A stretch of 56,500 nucleotides of DNA from Chrysomallon squamiferum (GCA_012295275.1 CM022669.1:11048449-11104948), one strand, 5' to 3'. Positions 27,189 through 40,000 are shown, numbered from the stretch's first letter. Numbers and translations: made by a program. The notes: generated by a model not told the origin, from the letters alone.

Positions 27189-28433
27189 ATGACAGCCTCT
27201 GCGTCTGACAGCCTTCCTAACATGCCCGCATCAAAAGAGTTAGGTGAAACTTCCTCCTCTCTTTTAACAAGATCGTTCACAAACCTTGAATGTGTCTTAA
27301 ATAGATCATTCGCAGATTACGAGTCCATTTTAACACGAGCATTCCCTGCTTACGGAGCGCTCTCTGAAAATTTATACACACAGCTTCAGAGATCACTGGA
27401 TAGTGCAAGACAGATGTCGCCAGTCCCGTCTACCCCGAGTCAGAGCACCGTGATAAGAACAGGTGTGCGGCATGGAATGGTTGGGGTAAAATTCCGTCCC
27501 GTTTTGAAAACCAGTTCGCTAGCAAGCTTTTTCAGCAACTGCACAATAAACGGAGATCCTCAAGGAGTGCTCTCAAGTAAAAGTGAGCAGTCGGCAATTT
27601 CCTTTTTGTCTGTTGATGTCACAGAATCGTATGTTTCACAGAAAAAAGTTGGTTGTTTCTCCGCAATGGCACAAGCTCTGAAACGGGATTCAGGCCGTAC
27701 GAATAAAGAGAAATACAGCAGTGAAAAGTCGATAAAGGAATCCATTCGAGTAGAAATGGACAGGGATCCCTCGGGCAAAAGCTACAACACACCAGTGTGC
27801 TTTAGTGAAAGCTCTGAACGAGTCTTTTCGACCGTCTCTAGTTCCAGTCAGTATAAAGTTACTGAATCTGAGTACGTTGAAATGTCTAGTCATAAATCGT
27901 CAGAAGGAACACCTTTTACAAGTTCGAACTTGGACAAATGCAGAGAAGAAAATATTCAGTCGAAGGATGACAATCGTCCTGAATGTTCTGATTACTGCGA
28001 AGGATACAGATACAGCGCAGAGCGTGGAGAGGATGCTGACGGTGGTTCTTGTCCCGTGTTAGGAGTTTTTCTGGAGCATCTGACTGACACACATCAGCTG
28101 AGGGTTATAGTATTTGGTGATGAAAACGTAATACAGGACAAGACTGACAAACCTGATCACTATATTGCAGTGAACATCTGTCTTAAGTCAAGGAATCGGA
28201 AAATTCTGGAAACTGTTGGAAAATTTCAAGAAAAGGTTGTGGAATTGAATGAAGAAGTTCTTTTTAACAAGGTTAAGACCAAAACGATGAAATGTTCAGA
28301 AGTACAGGTGTTTGTTATACTGACTGATGGCTATAGTAATACAGTTCCCATTGCCTCCATCAAAGCTGACTGTAGAGATTGTACTGTTGGAGATAAGAAC
28401 ATATTCCCCATTCCCTTGATAAAATACAATTAA
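27189..28433 (+). CDS. Unrecognised protein, single large coding exon, with 11-aa repeats and possible C2-like domain
   Basis: Family not recognised. From the ATG at 27189 the frame encodes 414 aa; it is also open upstream to a good acceptor ending at 27135, so the true N-terminus may be longer. Residues 26-58 are three back-to-back 11-residue repeats (LTRSFTNLECV, LNRSFADYESI, LTRAFPAYGAL) that could form an amphipathic helix. The middle (about 70-285) is Ser/Thr-rich, charged and probably disordered. The last ~120 residues (from about PVLGVFLEH) alternate hydrophobic strands with QLRVIVFG, HYIAVNICL and EVQVFVIL, which fits a divergent C2 fold of synaptotagmin type; that is only a pattern judgement. 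The exon has markedly more balanced base composition than its surroundings, supporting real coding. AATAAA follows at 28440. Confidence 0.72.
   Translation: MTASASDSLPNMPASKELGETSSSLLTRSFTNLECVLNRSFADYESILTRAFPAYGALSENLYTQLQRSLDSARQMSPVPSTPSQSTVIRTGVRHGMVGVKFRPVLKTSSLASFFSNCTINGDPQGVLSSKSEQSAISFLSVDVTESYVSQKKVGCFSAMAQALKRDSGRTNKEKYSSEKSIKESIRVEMDRDPSGKSYNTPVCFSESSERVFSTVSSSSQYKVTESEYVEMSSHKSSEGTPFTSSNLDKCREENIQSKDDNRPECSDYCEGYRYSAERGEDADGGSCPVLGVFLEHLTDTHQLRVIVFGDENVIQDKTDKPDHYIAVNICLKSRNRKILETVGKFQEKVVELNEEVLFNKVKTKTMKCSEVQVFVILTDGYSNTVPIASIKADCRDCTVGDKNIFPIPLIKYN
27264..27362 (+). repeat. Three in-frame 33-bp coding repeats
   Basis: Consecutive 33-bp units, each starting TTAA and containing a TTC at the same place, encode the three 11-residue repeats of the 27189 gene. 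They have diverged in sequence while keeping length, which suggests selection on the protein. Confidence 0.7.
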
Positions 28434-28439
28434 CAATTC

Positions 28440-28445
28440 AATAAA
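28440..28445 (+). promoter_or_regulatory. AATAAA poly(A) signal after the 27189 gene
   Basis: AATAAA begins 7 nt after the stop codon. This would give a very short 3' UTR if used. Confidence 0.4.
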
Positions 28446-28532
28446 TCTAGCCATTTTTCCAATGAGAAATGTTTTATATCAAGAGTATTGTGAATAATTA
28501 TTATCTCATGATTTCGTCTTCTTCTTCTTCTT

Positions 28533-28622
<90 letters not shown>

Positions 28623-28762
28623 TTCTTAGAGTTTCTGTAAATATTAATATCTCGTCTTTAAACTGTTTTGTGAATTAATGCTGAAAGTGGAAAAATGAAA
28701 AACGTATGCAGATATTCTAACATCACATTCACGCAAAGAACAATTTATATTTATTTATTTCC

Positions 28763-28801
<39 letters not shown>

Positions 28802-29189
28802 TATGTACATGACTACACAATTACTTCTTTAAATATAATACTTCTACGATATCATAATTAATATAGTACTGTATATTATTTTTGTCCAGAAATAATTATT
28901 GTGAAAATTAGAAATAAAATGTTGTGAAATTACTTCTTTTTTCTTTTTTAATACTTCTTTATTAATAATTTGAAAAGAAAATTACTTATTTCATTATTAT
29001 TATTATTGTTATGGTCTTGAATATGTAAAACATAATTTTAAATAAAGATGAAAATTGATGGAGTTTTAGTTGTAAAGAGAAAGAAAGGTGTCTGAATAAG
29101 CGAGCAAACGAAGGAGAGTGTCTGAGTTAGGGAGAAACTTTCTAGAAATCAAATTTCTTTACGTACAGGCTACGTGTACATTTTACTGT

Positions 29190-29490
29190 CGTTCGTCGCG
29201 CTGAAAAGCTGTAACATGTTAGTCAGCTGACCGTTACGTCACTATTCAAACATGTCTAAAGATTTCCGAATCGATAATTTGTAATAAGAGTCTACGGTTT
29301 CTTCTTGTACTATATGTTTGTTACTTTTTATGGTGCCAGCGAAAAGAATGTAAAGCAGTAATAATTTTTAAATGAGTATACTAGCTATAATCGTTGGCAA
29401 ACATTAGACAAAAATAAGATTATGGACCTATTTCTAGCGAAGAACGAGCCCTACTCATCCGCATGTCCGTCTGAGCCGTTCTCGGGCTAA
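29190..29490 (+). repeat. Dispersed repeat A, copy 1
   Basis: About 300 bp clearly similar to 40817-41160 in the same orientation. Shared blocks include a 24-bp perfectly identical core at 29223-29246 (with CAGCTGACCGTTACGTCA), GTTTCTTCTTGTA, AAATGAGTATACT, AATCGTTGGCAAACAT and TGTCCGTCTGAGC. No coding capacity or clear terminal repeats; family unknown. Confidence 0.82.
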
Positions 29491-29722
29491 CGGAAAAGCG
29501 ACGACGTTTCACGAAATGTTCCGAATAGTTTAATACACAGAATAGTTAATTAAACCGTCGTTGAATATCGACTGACAGAAGCAGGCGCCACCTGCTTTAC
29601 TCAAGTAACGCGGTTTTTTTGGGTGTGTGTGTGTGTGTGTGTGTTTTTTAATAAATTTGCTAGTAAGTCTTTCAGTGATACGAATACAGTCTGTTTAGGT
29701 TTATGTGTTTTATGGCTTTATA

Positions 29723-29792
<70 letters not shown>

Positions 29793-30323
29793 TTTATTTA
29801 ATAATTTATTTATGTTTCTCGAAATAAATAGAATGAATGTTTTGATAAGAAATAATTATTTCGAATATTTTCCTTCTCCATTTTATGTTGAAAATGTATT
29901 TAATGTGTTCAAATTCTATTAAAACAAATGATGGCATTAATTAACGACTTGAAACAGTTAGTCCTTAAAATAGTCACTACATTCATAGATACAATAACTA
30001 TTTCTTCAGATTGTTATTATTATTATTATTTATTTTTACATTTATTGCTATTATTTTCTTTTATGTATAGCACAGATTTAAACGTACTGTAAGAGATAAA
30101 TTTATTAAGACCAGTTCAACTCAAAAGAAAAACCAAACTGTTACATACAAACTGTTTTATTTCACAGCAGTCTATGTTCAAACGCAGTGGGGAGATTGTA
30201 CTGTAACATTAACAGTGTATATTTATAACGCGTCAGCTAAACCCTTTTTTTATCTCTCACAGTTCAAACAGGCTATTCAGATCACTAGGCAGCCATTGAT
30301 ACACACACAGTTATGACGTTGTG

Positions 30324-30331
30324 TATAAATA
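30324..30331 (+). promoter_or_regulatory. TATA box of the propeller-protein gene
   Basis: TATAAATA lies 71 nt before the start codon at 30395, which would put transcription start near 30354 and give a leader of about 40 nt. That leader contains a minimal upstream ORF (Met-Phe-stop) at 30369-30377. Confidence 0.5.
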
Positions 30332-30394
30332 TAAAACTTTAGTGCAGTATCGTCTGAGACAACAAATTATGTTCTAAACAAACAGCGAGTTAGA

Positions 30395-31033
30395 ATGGGT
30401 TGTACTTCTACAAGGTAATATTTGTTTAATTCATTTACAACGCTGTGAAACTTACTTTAATTTTCATTATTTTTCGATCAGTCGTAACTATAGAGTGTTG
30501 GTAGAAACGAAGCTCGATTCAAGTTTAATTTTAGAATTAAGGAAAGATAACTCGTTTGGAGACGATATAAATATGTACGAACTCTTTGCTCTCTTTTGTA
30601 AACAGTGTGAATGTCCAAACGATTAGAAAGTGAAATTAAGACGTTCTTGAAATGTATAGCAGTTTTCTTTACAAAAAATCGAATATCTGATAGTATACAA
30701 TTTGTTTTATCTGTGAGAACGCAGTGTTTCTATCCGAAATAATTTACTTCCTAGTTCTTTTCTTTATTTATTTACTTTTTCATTCTTTCCTTCGTTTTTT
30801 CTTTTCTTTTCTTTCTCTCAGTTTCTTTCTTTCATTCGTTTTTATTCTTTGTTTCTTTCATTGTTTCCTTTCTTTTTCTTTCTTTTTATTATTTCTTATT
30901 TATTTATTTATGTATTTATGCAAATCTTAGATGCCTTATACATTATGATATTATCAAGCAAGAATGATAATATAAATAACATTATTGATAATAATGACAA
31001 TATTGTTAACAAAAATGGCATCATCATGATTAC

Positions 31034-31094
<61 letters not shown>

Positions 31095-31572
31095 GAAAGT
31101 TATTTAGGACATGGTTTTAAGAACAATAACGTTATTAAAATAGACTATGATTTTTTTTTAAAAAAGAAGAAAAAACAAAGGACAAAGAAAAGAAAGAAAG
31201 AAAGAACAACAACAGTAAAAAACCACAAAAACCCCCCACAAAAAAAAAACAAACAAAACAAAGATTTATGCTGACTGTTACACTTTTGTCATTAAAGATA
31301 AAGTATTCAAGAAATAAATAATAAAAAGAGAAAAATAAAACAAAAACATAAAAATAAATTAAAATTTAAAAAAATAAATAAATAAATAAGAAGAAACAAA
31401 ATCAAAATAACAAAATAAAAATGAATAATCTTACGCTTCATTAGAAAAAGGAGACCCTTTTCGTGTTCATAGCTTTTTTGACAACCAGTAAATCCTCTGA
31501 GAGAGAAATGGCTGTGACGTCAAAGTATTGTTGACGTCATTCTTAGCGTAAAGTCATCGACAGATGTGTAAT

Positions 31573-31625
<53 letters not shown>

Positions 31626-32046
31626 ATAATGAATTAATAAATTCCTTTACGTTATAGACCCAAAGAAGATAACAAAAGGGACACATTTTCCGTTTGTTCA
31701 AAATGTAGTAAACCTCACCAAGATAATACTACATATGGCTGTGATCATGTGATCTGTGACGAGTGTCTCTCTGATAGTGATGTCCAGTCGAAATACGAAA
31801 GTCCAAAATGTATTGATGAAGTAAAATATATAGGTAAGTACTCCATGAAGAAAAATACTGTTTTGTATGTATCTGTCTGTCTATCTATCTATCTATGTGT
31901 CTATCTATATATCTATATGTCTATCTATCTATCTATATGGATGTATATGTATATGTGTGTATATATGTATGTATATATTAAAATAACTAAAATAAATAGA
32001 TACCACAAACACTTATCTGTATATAAATATGTGTGTGTAATGAAAT

Positions 32047-32091
<45 letters not shown>

Positions 32092-33196
32092 GTGTATGTA
32101 TGTATGTATTTAATGAAAATAAATGAAATAATTAAAAAGCACAAACACTATGTATTCGTAACGTACAAAATTCGTTTCATGTACTAATTAGAGTTAATTG
32201 TAAAATTAGCAATAGAATTTAAATTTATCACCTAAACTTATGGTGTTTGTAATCTCTGTTCCAGCCGACCCAAAAGAAGAAGAAGCGAAAGATGGGCCGA
32301 TAGAAGAAAAGACTCTGCAGGACTATAAAGCAGCTGATGTCGAAGAGGAGAACAAAGACGCGAGTGATGACGAAACTGAGATGTGTTACTTGGACAATGT
32401 GATCAGCATTAAACAGAAAAACGACTCCAACATTCCCTCGGTACAAGACTTTCACGTCATGGTTGTCGACGGCTTGCAGTGTATCCTCGTCGCTGACGAC
32501 TCCAATGACTGTCTGAAGCTGTTCCAGAAGAAGAAGGATAAGTTCGAATACAGCTGTGCTTTCAGTCTCTCAAGCTCGCCGTTTCAGCTGGCGATGATTG
32601 ACAGCGTGACGTACGCAGTGACACTCCCACTGGAGAGACAGATTGTGGTCGTTTCAGTGGGCAAAACTCTTACACTGAAATCAAAGATCACAACGGACAA
32701 GGAATACTTCGGCCTGGCTCTGCTGAACGACTCAAACATGGCTTGCGGAGCTCCGCTAGAACTCTCTCCTACGATTGACGTCATAGACCACGACGGCAAG
32801 GTTCTGTATTCGTACTGTACGTCTGACAGTTATGGCGGACAGTTCGTGGACATGTCCTTCATGACGAATAACTCGGCACGGGATCTGATCGTCGTTGATC
32901 CCAAAGACCACGCCTTAGTCTGCCTGTCGGTGGCTGGTGACGTCATCTGGCGTTACGCGTCTGACTGGAAAGACAAGCTCGTCTCTCCTGCTGGCGTCGT
33001 CTGTGACTCGTCTGACAAGGTGTACGTGGCAGACAGCAGCAGGCGAGTCATCCTGCAGATGTCCCACGACGGACACAAACTGTCAGAACTGGAATTCAAA
33101 GGGCCTCTTTCCAGCATGCCTCACGCTTTGAGTTTCTGCGAAGGAAAACTCTATGTCTGTACCAAGTACGGTCATCTAAGCGCAGTCCCCGACTAG
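30395..33196 (+). CDS. Predicted N-acylated incomplete-RING / NHL-propeller protein (TRIM-like)
   Basis: Three exons, 30395-30414, 31658-31833 and 32265-33196; junction phases 2 and 1 agree and total 1128 nt (375 aa). The N-terminus MGCTSTR fits the N-myristoylation consensus (Gly2, Thr6, basic 7), with Cys3 as a palmitoylation site, so membrane anchoring is predicted. Residues 20-61 hold C20-x2-C23-x11-C35-x-H37-x2-C40-x2-C43 and C58, a RING pattern whose last ligand is Glu61 instead of Cys. An acidic linker follows (about 66-95). The rest is a beta-propeller with NHL-type repeats; the clearest is SPAGVVCDSSDKVYVADSS. There is no B-box or coiled coil, unlike classic TRIM-NHL proteins. Ubiquitin-ligase activity is doubtful because the second zinc site is incomplete. 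Propeller call firm; function unknown. Confidence 0.82.
31515..31539. promoter_or_regulatory. Pair of perfect CRE palindromes in intron 1 of the propeller gene
   Basis: TGACGTCA occurs at 31515-31522 and again at 31532-31539, 17 bp apart, inside a short non-repetitive island just before a (GT)n tract. The pair is compatible with CREB/ATF-type binding or an alternative promoter feeding exon 2. Confidence 0.4.
31579..31622. repeat. (GT)n microsatellite
   Basis: About 22 GT dinucleotides, ending about 35 bp upstream of exon 2 of the propeller gene. Confidence 0.9.
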
Positions 33197-34454
33197 AACA
33201 GAGATGATGTGATTAAACGAAGGTTGTTTATGGAATTTTACACAGTGTTTATACTTGTAAAACGGTTACGATTTATCAAAATATACAGACGTTTTAATTT
33301 AACAACGACTAGAATTTCTGTTTGGAAATGAAGGACCAAAAAAATGTAAGCATCTGGTTTCATAGGATTTTACTGAATGTCTAGAGATGTACCAAATACT
33401 TGCAACATGATTAGCTTTGATCTAAATATGCAAAATAATTAACTGTTTTATTTATTTGTTTTTAAATTATTATAATTTGTTTTGATTGTTTCCTTATTGT
33501 TCTTGATGCTTTTTTCTGTAAATATTTTCTAGTCTTTCTTTATACAATATTTTTTAAAAGTGTTAACCAACCATTGATCCAAATACATTTTTTTTAAAAG
33601 ATGAAATAATTATCATTATAAAAAAAAAAAACAGCTTTGTTGGACGTAAGCAGACCTAGAATATTTTAGTTATTTTGTTTACATTATGTTCTCTTATTTG
33701 AGTTCCAGTTTCTTACTTTCTTCAAACTAATAACTAGCATTTTCTCTCAAATGAATGACGGTAAAAAGCAACAGGTGTTAATAATTATAACAAAAGTAGT
33801 AATAGTAATAATAATAACAACAACAAGAAGACATAGTAAATGAACTATTATTTAAAAGTGCTGTTGTAATATACAAAGTTAGGGAGTTATTTGTGAAACA
33901 ATAAATATTTTCTCGATCTTTTGCTTCCCACAGATATAAATATTTACACACAGAAAAATTATTACAGGGCATGTATTCGGATCATACTAAGAACAAAATC
34001 TAACTCATTTTTTACGATATATAGATTGTTTTATCCATCGTTAATAAATAATTTAAATTACAATTTTTAAAGTCTGTATTGTTTATAATATATATATATT
34101 TAAACACGGAGCGCGCGCAGACATATACACTGATATACATATATAAAAAGAGACCCAGCTGAAGTATATTTAAGCTGTATGTACGTGGTATATGAACACA
34201 CACACACGCGCGCTTTTTACGTGTGTTTAAACTGTTTTCATAATTACCATAGCCCTCTGTTTAATGACTGAATAACAATTATCTACGTTCCACGAACACA
34301 AAAGTTTCTGATGTTCACTGTTCTCTTTTATTCAGCAAGAGAATCATTTTTGTTTGTCACAGTATTCCTGTCTGACTCTGTATTATTAGAAATTATAAAA
34401 TCAGGGTCTTCAATCAGCGGACACGAGGTGTTGTCAACGGATGATTTCTTCTTC
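33197..34454. other. Convergent intergenic region (propeller gene / SLC22)
   Basis: Holds the 3' ends of two convergent genes and no recognised exon. A minus-strand AATAAA at 34327-34332 lies about 123 nt after the SLC22 stop. No strong poly(A) hexamer was seen for the propeller gene except ATTAAA just after its stop. Confidence 0.45.
34327..34332 (-). promoter_or_regulatory. Candidate poly(A) signal of SLC22 gene
   Basis: AATAAA on the minus strand, about 123 nt beyond the stop codon at 34455. Confidence 0.5.
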
Positions 34455-34810
34455 TTACGGGAATTCTGATTTGAATCTTTCTTGTTCGCTGTCCTCAGGT
34501 TCTGAATCGCAGAAGACGGTTGTTTTGTCAGCATCGTTGTCGTCGACGATAACAGTGTGTTGAGACAGCGTGTACCACGTTTTCATGTCGTCTATTGTCT
34601 GTGGTAATTCTTTGCCTGTGGTTTCTGGCAGAAAAATCATGAGAAAGGTAACCAAGAGACAGCAGATTCCAAATATGCTGCCTGGCGCCCAGAACGCGTA
34701 GCCTGCCTGTTAAATTAATTTTTTGTTGTAAATTCTGATAACGTATAAAGTTAAAAACACTTTCAGTATTACAATAACACAAAGTGTGTGGGTATGGGTA
34801 TTTGTGTGTG

Positions 34811-34859
<49 letters not shown>

Positions 34860-35564
34860 TGTGTGTGTTTTCCAAATATTGTCCAATAGTGCCAGAATAC
34901 GTAAGCTGTCTCTGAGAAAATGAAAATTATAATGTTAACAATCATGCGTTCATTAGTGTATATAATGATGATGTATGTGTACGTATGTGTGTGTGTGTCT
35001 GTGTTGTGTTTATATCATAAATATTTCTATTCGTTATTTCGATATTTGTTTCTCGTTTACGCTATAGTGTTTGAAACAAAAGGAAGATACACAAATATGC
35101 AAATCACAAACTGGTCGTAGTTTAAATTGGAACTGTACCAGTAAATTGGAAAAAGGTGCCAGCATTCCGCCTATCCTGGCAAAGGCAGAACACATTCCAA
35201 GACCAACATTCCTACAAAATATATATAGAAACAAATAAAATAATAAAATGATATACATATAGACACCCACCCACCCACCCACACACACTTACACACAAAT
35301 AAACAAACACACACGCTCTCGTGTTATTTTAATTACAATAATAAATACATTATTATAGCAAATTAAAACAGACTCAGAGACAAATATGTGTCATCCACCT
35401 TAAATTTGTCGGAAATAGTTCTGGCGTATATAAAAAGATAGTTCCGAACGAGCCAGTTATTCCGATTTTCCCAATCAGAGCAAACATCGTTGTGAACACA
35501 TCAGAGATAGGTCCCTCTGAAATTATTAAAGCAAAATATTTATTTCTATATTATATGACGACCA

Positions 35565-35605
<41 letters not shown>

Positions 35606-35780
35606 AAGAACAAAATTAAAGAAATTTGTTTTCGATTTGTTTCTATTTAATATCTTGTTTTAATTTTTCAATTTTGATGTCAACTTTTTTTTAGACTATT
35701 GTTTCAGTACTTTGCAAGAATCTTGCTTCTCCGAAAACAGTTCAAATTAATATTTGTCTGCTAAAGTTCAACTCAAAACT

Positions 35781-35862
<82 letters not shown>

Positions 35863-36510
35863 TTACTCTTGCACACACGCACACACAGACAGACACACGT
35901 CCACACACATACACATCAAAATACCTGCAGTGGTTTTAATTACAGTTGCTAAAATCAACGCAATACCAGTCATCCCATGAAATATCATGCTTGTCTTCTT
36001 CCGACCCGTTCTGAAGCATAAACAGCAGATGATAAAATAAAAACACATGCACACACATGCATACTCTTCCCATATGCACATATACTCACACATATGCAAC
36101 TAAGCATGCACACATATCTACACAGGTACAAATACATACAAACATATATACATACATATGCACAGACAGAAACACGCATTAACACAAACAACACACACAG
36201 ATACATATACACAAACATTCGCACACACCTACACACATCCACACAAACCTACACACACATACATAATTACATATACAAACATATTATATATATGCACGGG
36301 GCATATAATAATAATACATAAAACATATATCTGATACTGATGACTATACATAACCGCTGAAATCTATTAACGCCTCATGTAAAGAGAAATATTTATTAAT
36401 TTATTCATTCATTTATTTGCCCATTCATTCTGTCGTGTACGTTATCGATAAACTACATGCGAAGGGAGATAACTCATTCAGCCTAAAGTGCAACATACCT
36501 AAATGAACGC

Positions 36511-36542
<32 letters not shown>

Positions 36543-38172
36543 AATAAACGTCTTGTTGTAATTACCTGTCGATTATAAAGTAAAAGATGATCGCTGAAGG
36601 AATTTCTGCGGCTGCGTTGAGGAAAAAGTTTAAGAAATAGTTTCCAGCCAGAGCCGACGAAGTGAGAAACAAACCAAAATAAGTCAGAGCGTTTGTTAAC
36701 CTGGGTGGAAAATAGCAGCAGAATATTAATCTGATAATGGCAGACTGGTTATGAATAAATAAATAAGAAAAGAAGTTAATAAATGAATACATGTTTAAGT
36801 AACCAGTATACACAAATGCACAAAATGTCAAATTTTGAACTGAATCTGTTATTAGATAAATTGTTTTTTAAATGGGAAAATAAAATAACTAAATTTTGAC
36901 AACGTTATAACAATACAGTACCACGTAAACCAGAGAATGCACGCGTTCACGAGAAATCTTCTGTTTTTAAACAAATCACCCACAGTGTATTTCGTGATTA
37001 TCTCCCTTTCTGCGTCCACGTCATCAAACATTCCCGTGCCGTCATTAGTTTCAGTTTGCGAAGAATATTCGAGTCGGATCGGATTTCCTCGTTTATTTTC
37101 GTCATCACTGGTTTTGTGCTGCAGTAGATGTAATTGTTCCATGACGTCAGTGACAGGAACTCTGCTAATTCTAGCGGCTTTCTTCAGAACCCGAACCACT
37201 TGTTTCCTTTTACCGTTTGCAACGAGCCATGATATAGATTCCTCTACAATCCTTGTAAGTAAAATGACACAGAGAAACAAGCCTTTGTGATATGAGTCAT
37301 AAGATAAAAAGTACAAAGCTTTAGTAATGTTTGATATTATTATCATATTTATAGAATTTTTGTCAAATTGAAATCGCTACTTATTATACAAAGTCGTCGC
37401 TTTTATTAATATAATGTATGCTGCTTATAAAATATTATTTCGTTTTTTCTATCGTATAATTAAATGTAAAAAAAAAAAAAAAATCACTGGAATGAAATTT
37501 AATAATTGTTAATGCAGTAGAGACATAATTAGGCTAGTAAATAACTGTTGTTACAATTATTTTTGAAATTTATATTTTTTTCCTCTCTCTCACAAAATGT
37601 ATAGATCAGTTTAAAAAACACCTTTCTGTAGAGGGGGTCCATAGAAATCACCTTAATTATGGCTACAGTACGTTTCAAAATAACCCTGACCTTAACCCTA
37701 ACTCTAATCCTAACTCTGATCCTAACCCTAACTCTAATCCTTACTCTGATCCTAACTCTAACCCTAACTAACCCTAACCCTTAACCATAACCCCAACACA
37801 AGCCTAATCCTAAGACTAACCTAACCCTGTTAACATGTTACCTACCACCTTTAATAATAAATCAATCAGTCATTCTCAAATGATATTTATTTATTTATTT
37901 ATTTTAAAATTAAATTAACAAGTGTGCTGCAATAACTTTAGTGACGTACCAGATCTGAATGATTGCATACAGAGATACAGACGAGTAAGCTATCTGTAAA
38001 ATTCGCCACGAGTAGTTTCGCAGAAAGTAAGCCCACAGAGGAATCGTCATGGTGCACAGAGCCCATATCAAGCTGAGAAGAAAGCTAACTAACTTTCTGT
38101 GTTGTGAGGGGAAGATCTCCAGAGGTAACGTGGCGGCTGTAGTAACAATTCCCTAAAATAAAATAAAATAAA

Positions 38173-38203
<31 letters not shown>

Positions 38204-38212
38204 TAATAATAA

Positions 38213-38250
<38 letters not shown>

Positions 38251-38286
38251 ATAATAATAATAATAATAATAGTAGTAGTAGTAGTA

Positions 38287-38326
<40 letters not shown>

Positions 38327-39405
38327 TGATAATAATAATAATAATAATAATAAAACCTATAAAATTTAAACACTAATCGTCAGGACACATTATTACATAC
38401 AGTGTTTCTGCCGATATCTTTCTGTCGGTTTGGTAGTCTTTGGTAGTCATTTATTCAAACAAAACAAAAACAATATCAATAAAACAAAAACGAACAACTA
38501 ATCCGAAGGAAAGAGATGAATAATAATAATAATAATAATATATAACGATTCTGTCGTCTGACTTTTACCTGCTGGATGGCTCCAATGACAAAACGAAGAG
38601 CTGCGAAAGTTGGGTAATTCGGCGCCAGTGCAGTTCCGATCCCCACAAACAACATGGCCACTGTTGACAGAATGTAGATGGGTTTCCGACCGAACCTGTC
38701 TGACAGGTGGGGAATGGTTATAGCACCAAACGCCTGGCCCCCGATCAACAACGTCTGTGTGAGGTCTGCTAAAGATTTCCGATCGCACACGAGATCCAGC
38801 TACAAAATTTACATTGTGTCCATCAACCATACAAAGTGCGTTATTTCATTCTTATCAAGTAAGTTGGAGAACTATTAATACTCTTGTTGTTGTTGTTGTT
38901 ATTATTATCGTCGTCGCCGACATATTGGTCAGAATAATTTATTTCTTAATTATTTATGTTTATTTTTTCCTGTCCACGTGAAGAGGCACCTCACTGATAA
39001 CTAGCCCTTATCAAAGCGTTTCCAGCTCATGCAGTGCGTGTGCACGTGCATGGCGTGTGCATGTTTGTATTTAGCAGTGAATATTCCATTTTATACCTCA
39101 CGTTTGACTCTACACATAAAAATATTCGAGAACGCATTGGGGATAATACAGGTTTGTCTGCTATTCAAAAACTAAGCCGTTCTTCAGTTATAAGAAGAAA
39201 TAAAATAAAACTTACATCAGATATAATTGATCTGTCCGCTGGTTCCGTGTAACGGTACCCAGAACTGCACTGTTGAGTGTGTGTGTCGTTGCCATGCACC
39301 GTAGTAACACTGCATTCACCATACGTCACGTTCCGAGCAGTTCCGTTGTCTATGACTTCACCACAATAGTGTTCTACCGACCTGGCTGCAATTCATTGTG
39401 AGAGT

Positions 39406-39448
<43 letters not shown>

Positions 39449-39955
39449 TTGTTTGTTTGTTTGTTTGCTAGCTTGCGTTCTTTTTATTTTTATTTTTTTA
39501 ATTTTTAATTTAATTTAATTATTTATTTAATTATTTATGTTTAATTGTGAAACACATACTTAAATATTGGCGTGCTTTACTACATAAACACAGAAAAATA
39601 TATATTTACGTGCTTTCACATACACATACACATTTACGAAATATATATACACATACATTCATACCTTGCTATGTACGTAAGTACATACATACATACATAC
39701 ATACATATATACATGTAGGTCTAAAATATAAAAAGTAAACAGTATTTTCTACGAAAATAAATAAATGAATAAAATAGAAATACAGTGCAGTTCAATATTA
39801 TGATAAAATAATAATAATAATAATAAGAAGAAGAAGAAGAAGAAGAAGAAGAAAAAGAAGAACAATTACAGTAACAACAACAACAAAATAATAATCATAA
39901 TAATAAAAATAAAAATAATAACAATTACCGTAACAACAACAACAACAACAATAAC

Positions 39956-40000
<45 letters not shown>

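Larger units (their letters stand above)
28434..30394. other. Intergenic DNA with CTT/ATT/TTTA repeats
   Basis: Contains (CTT)n passing into (ATT)n at 28517-28620, (TTTA)n at 28750-28800, a (GT)n tract at 29623-29645 and (ATT)n at 29731-29780. The only complex repeat seen is dispersed repeat A (29190-29490). No exon recognised. Confidence 0.5.

Noticed and set aside
34328-34534. Extra coding exon for an alternative SLC22 C-terminus in another frame
   Set aside because: It begins mid-exon without a splice acceptor. The main frame ends cleanly at 34455, though use of the internal GTAAG near the stop cannot be fully excluded.
37681-37829. Chromosome end
   Set aside because: The telomere-like units are degenerate, only about 150 bp, and lie between exons of an intact gene.
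38089-38373. Long tyrosine-rich open frame on the minus strand
   Set aside because: Produced by AAT/AGT trinucleotide repeats. Its last part merely overlaps SLC22 exon 4 in another frame.
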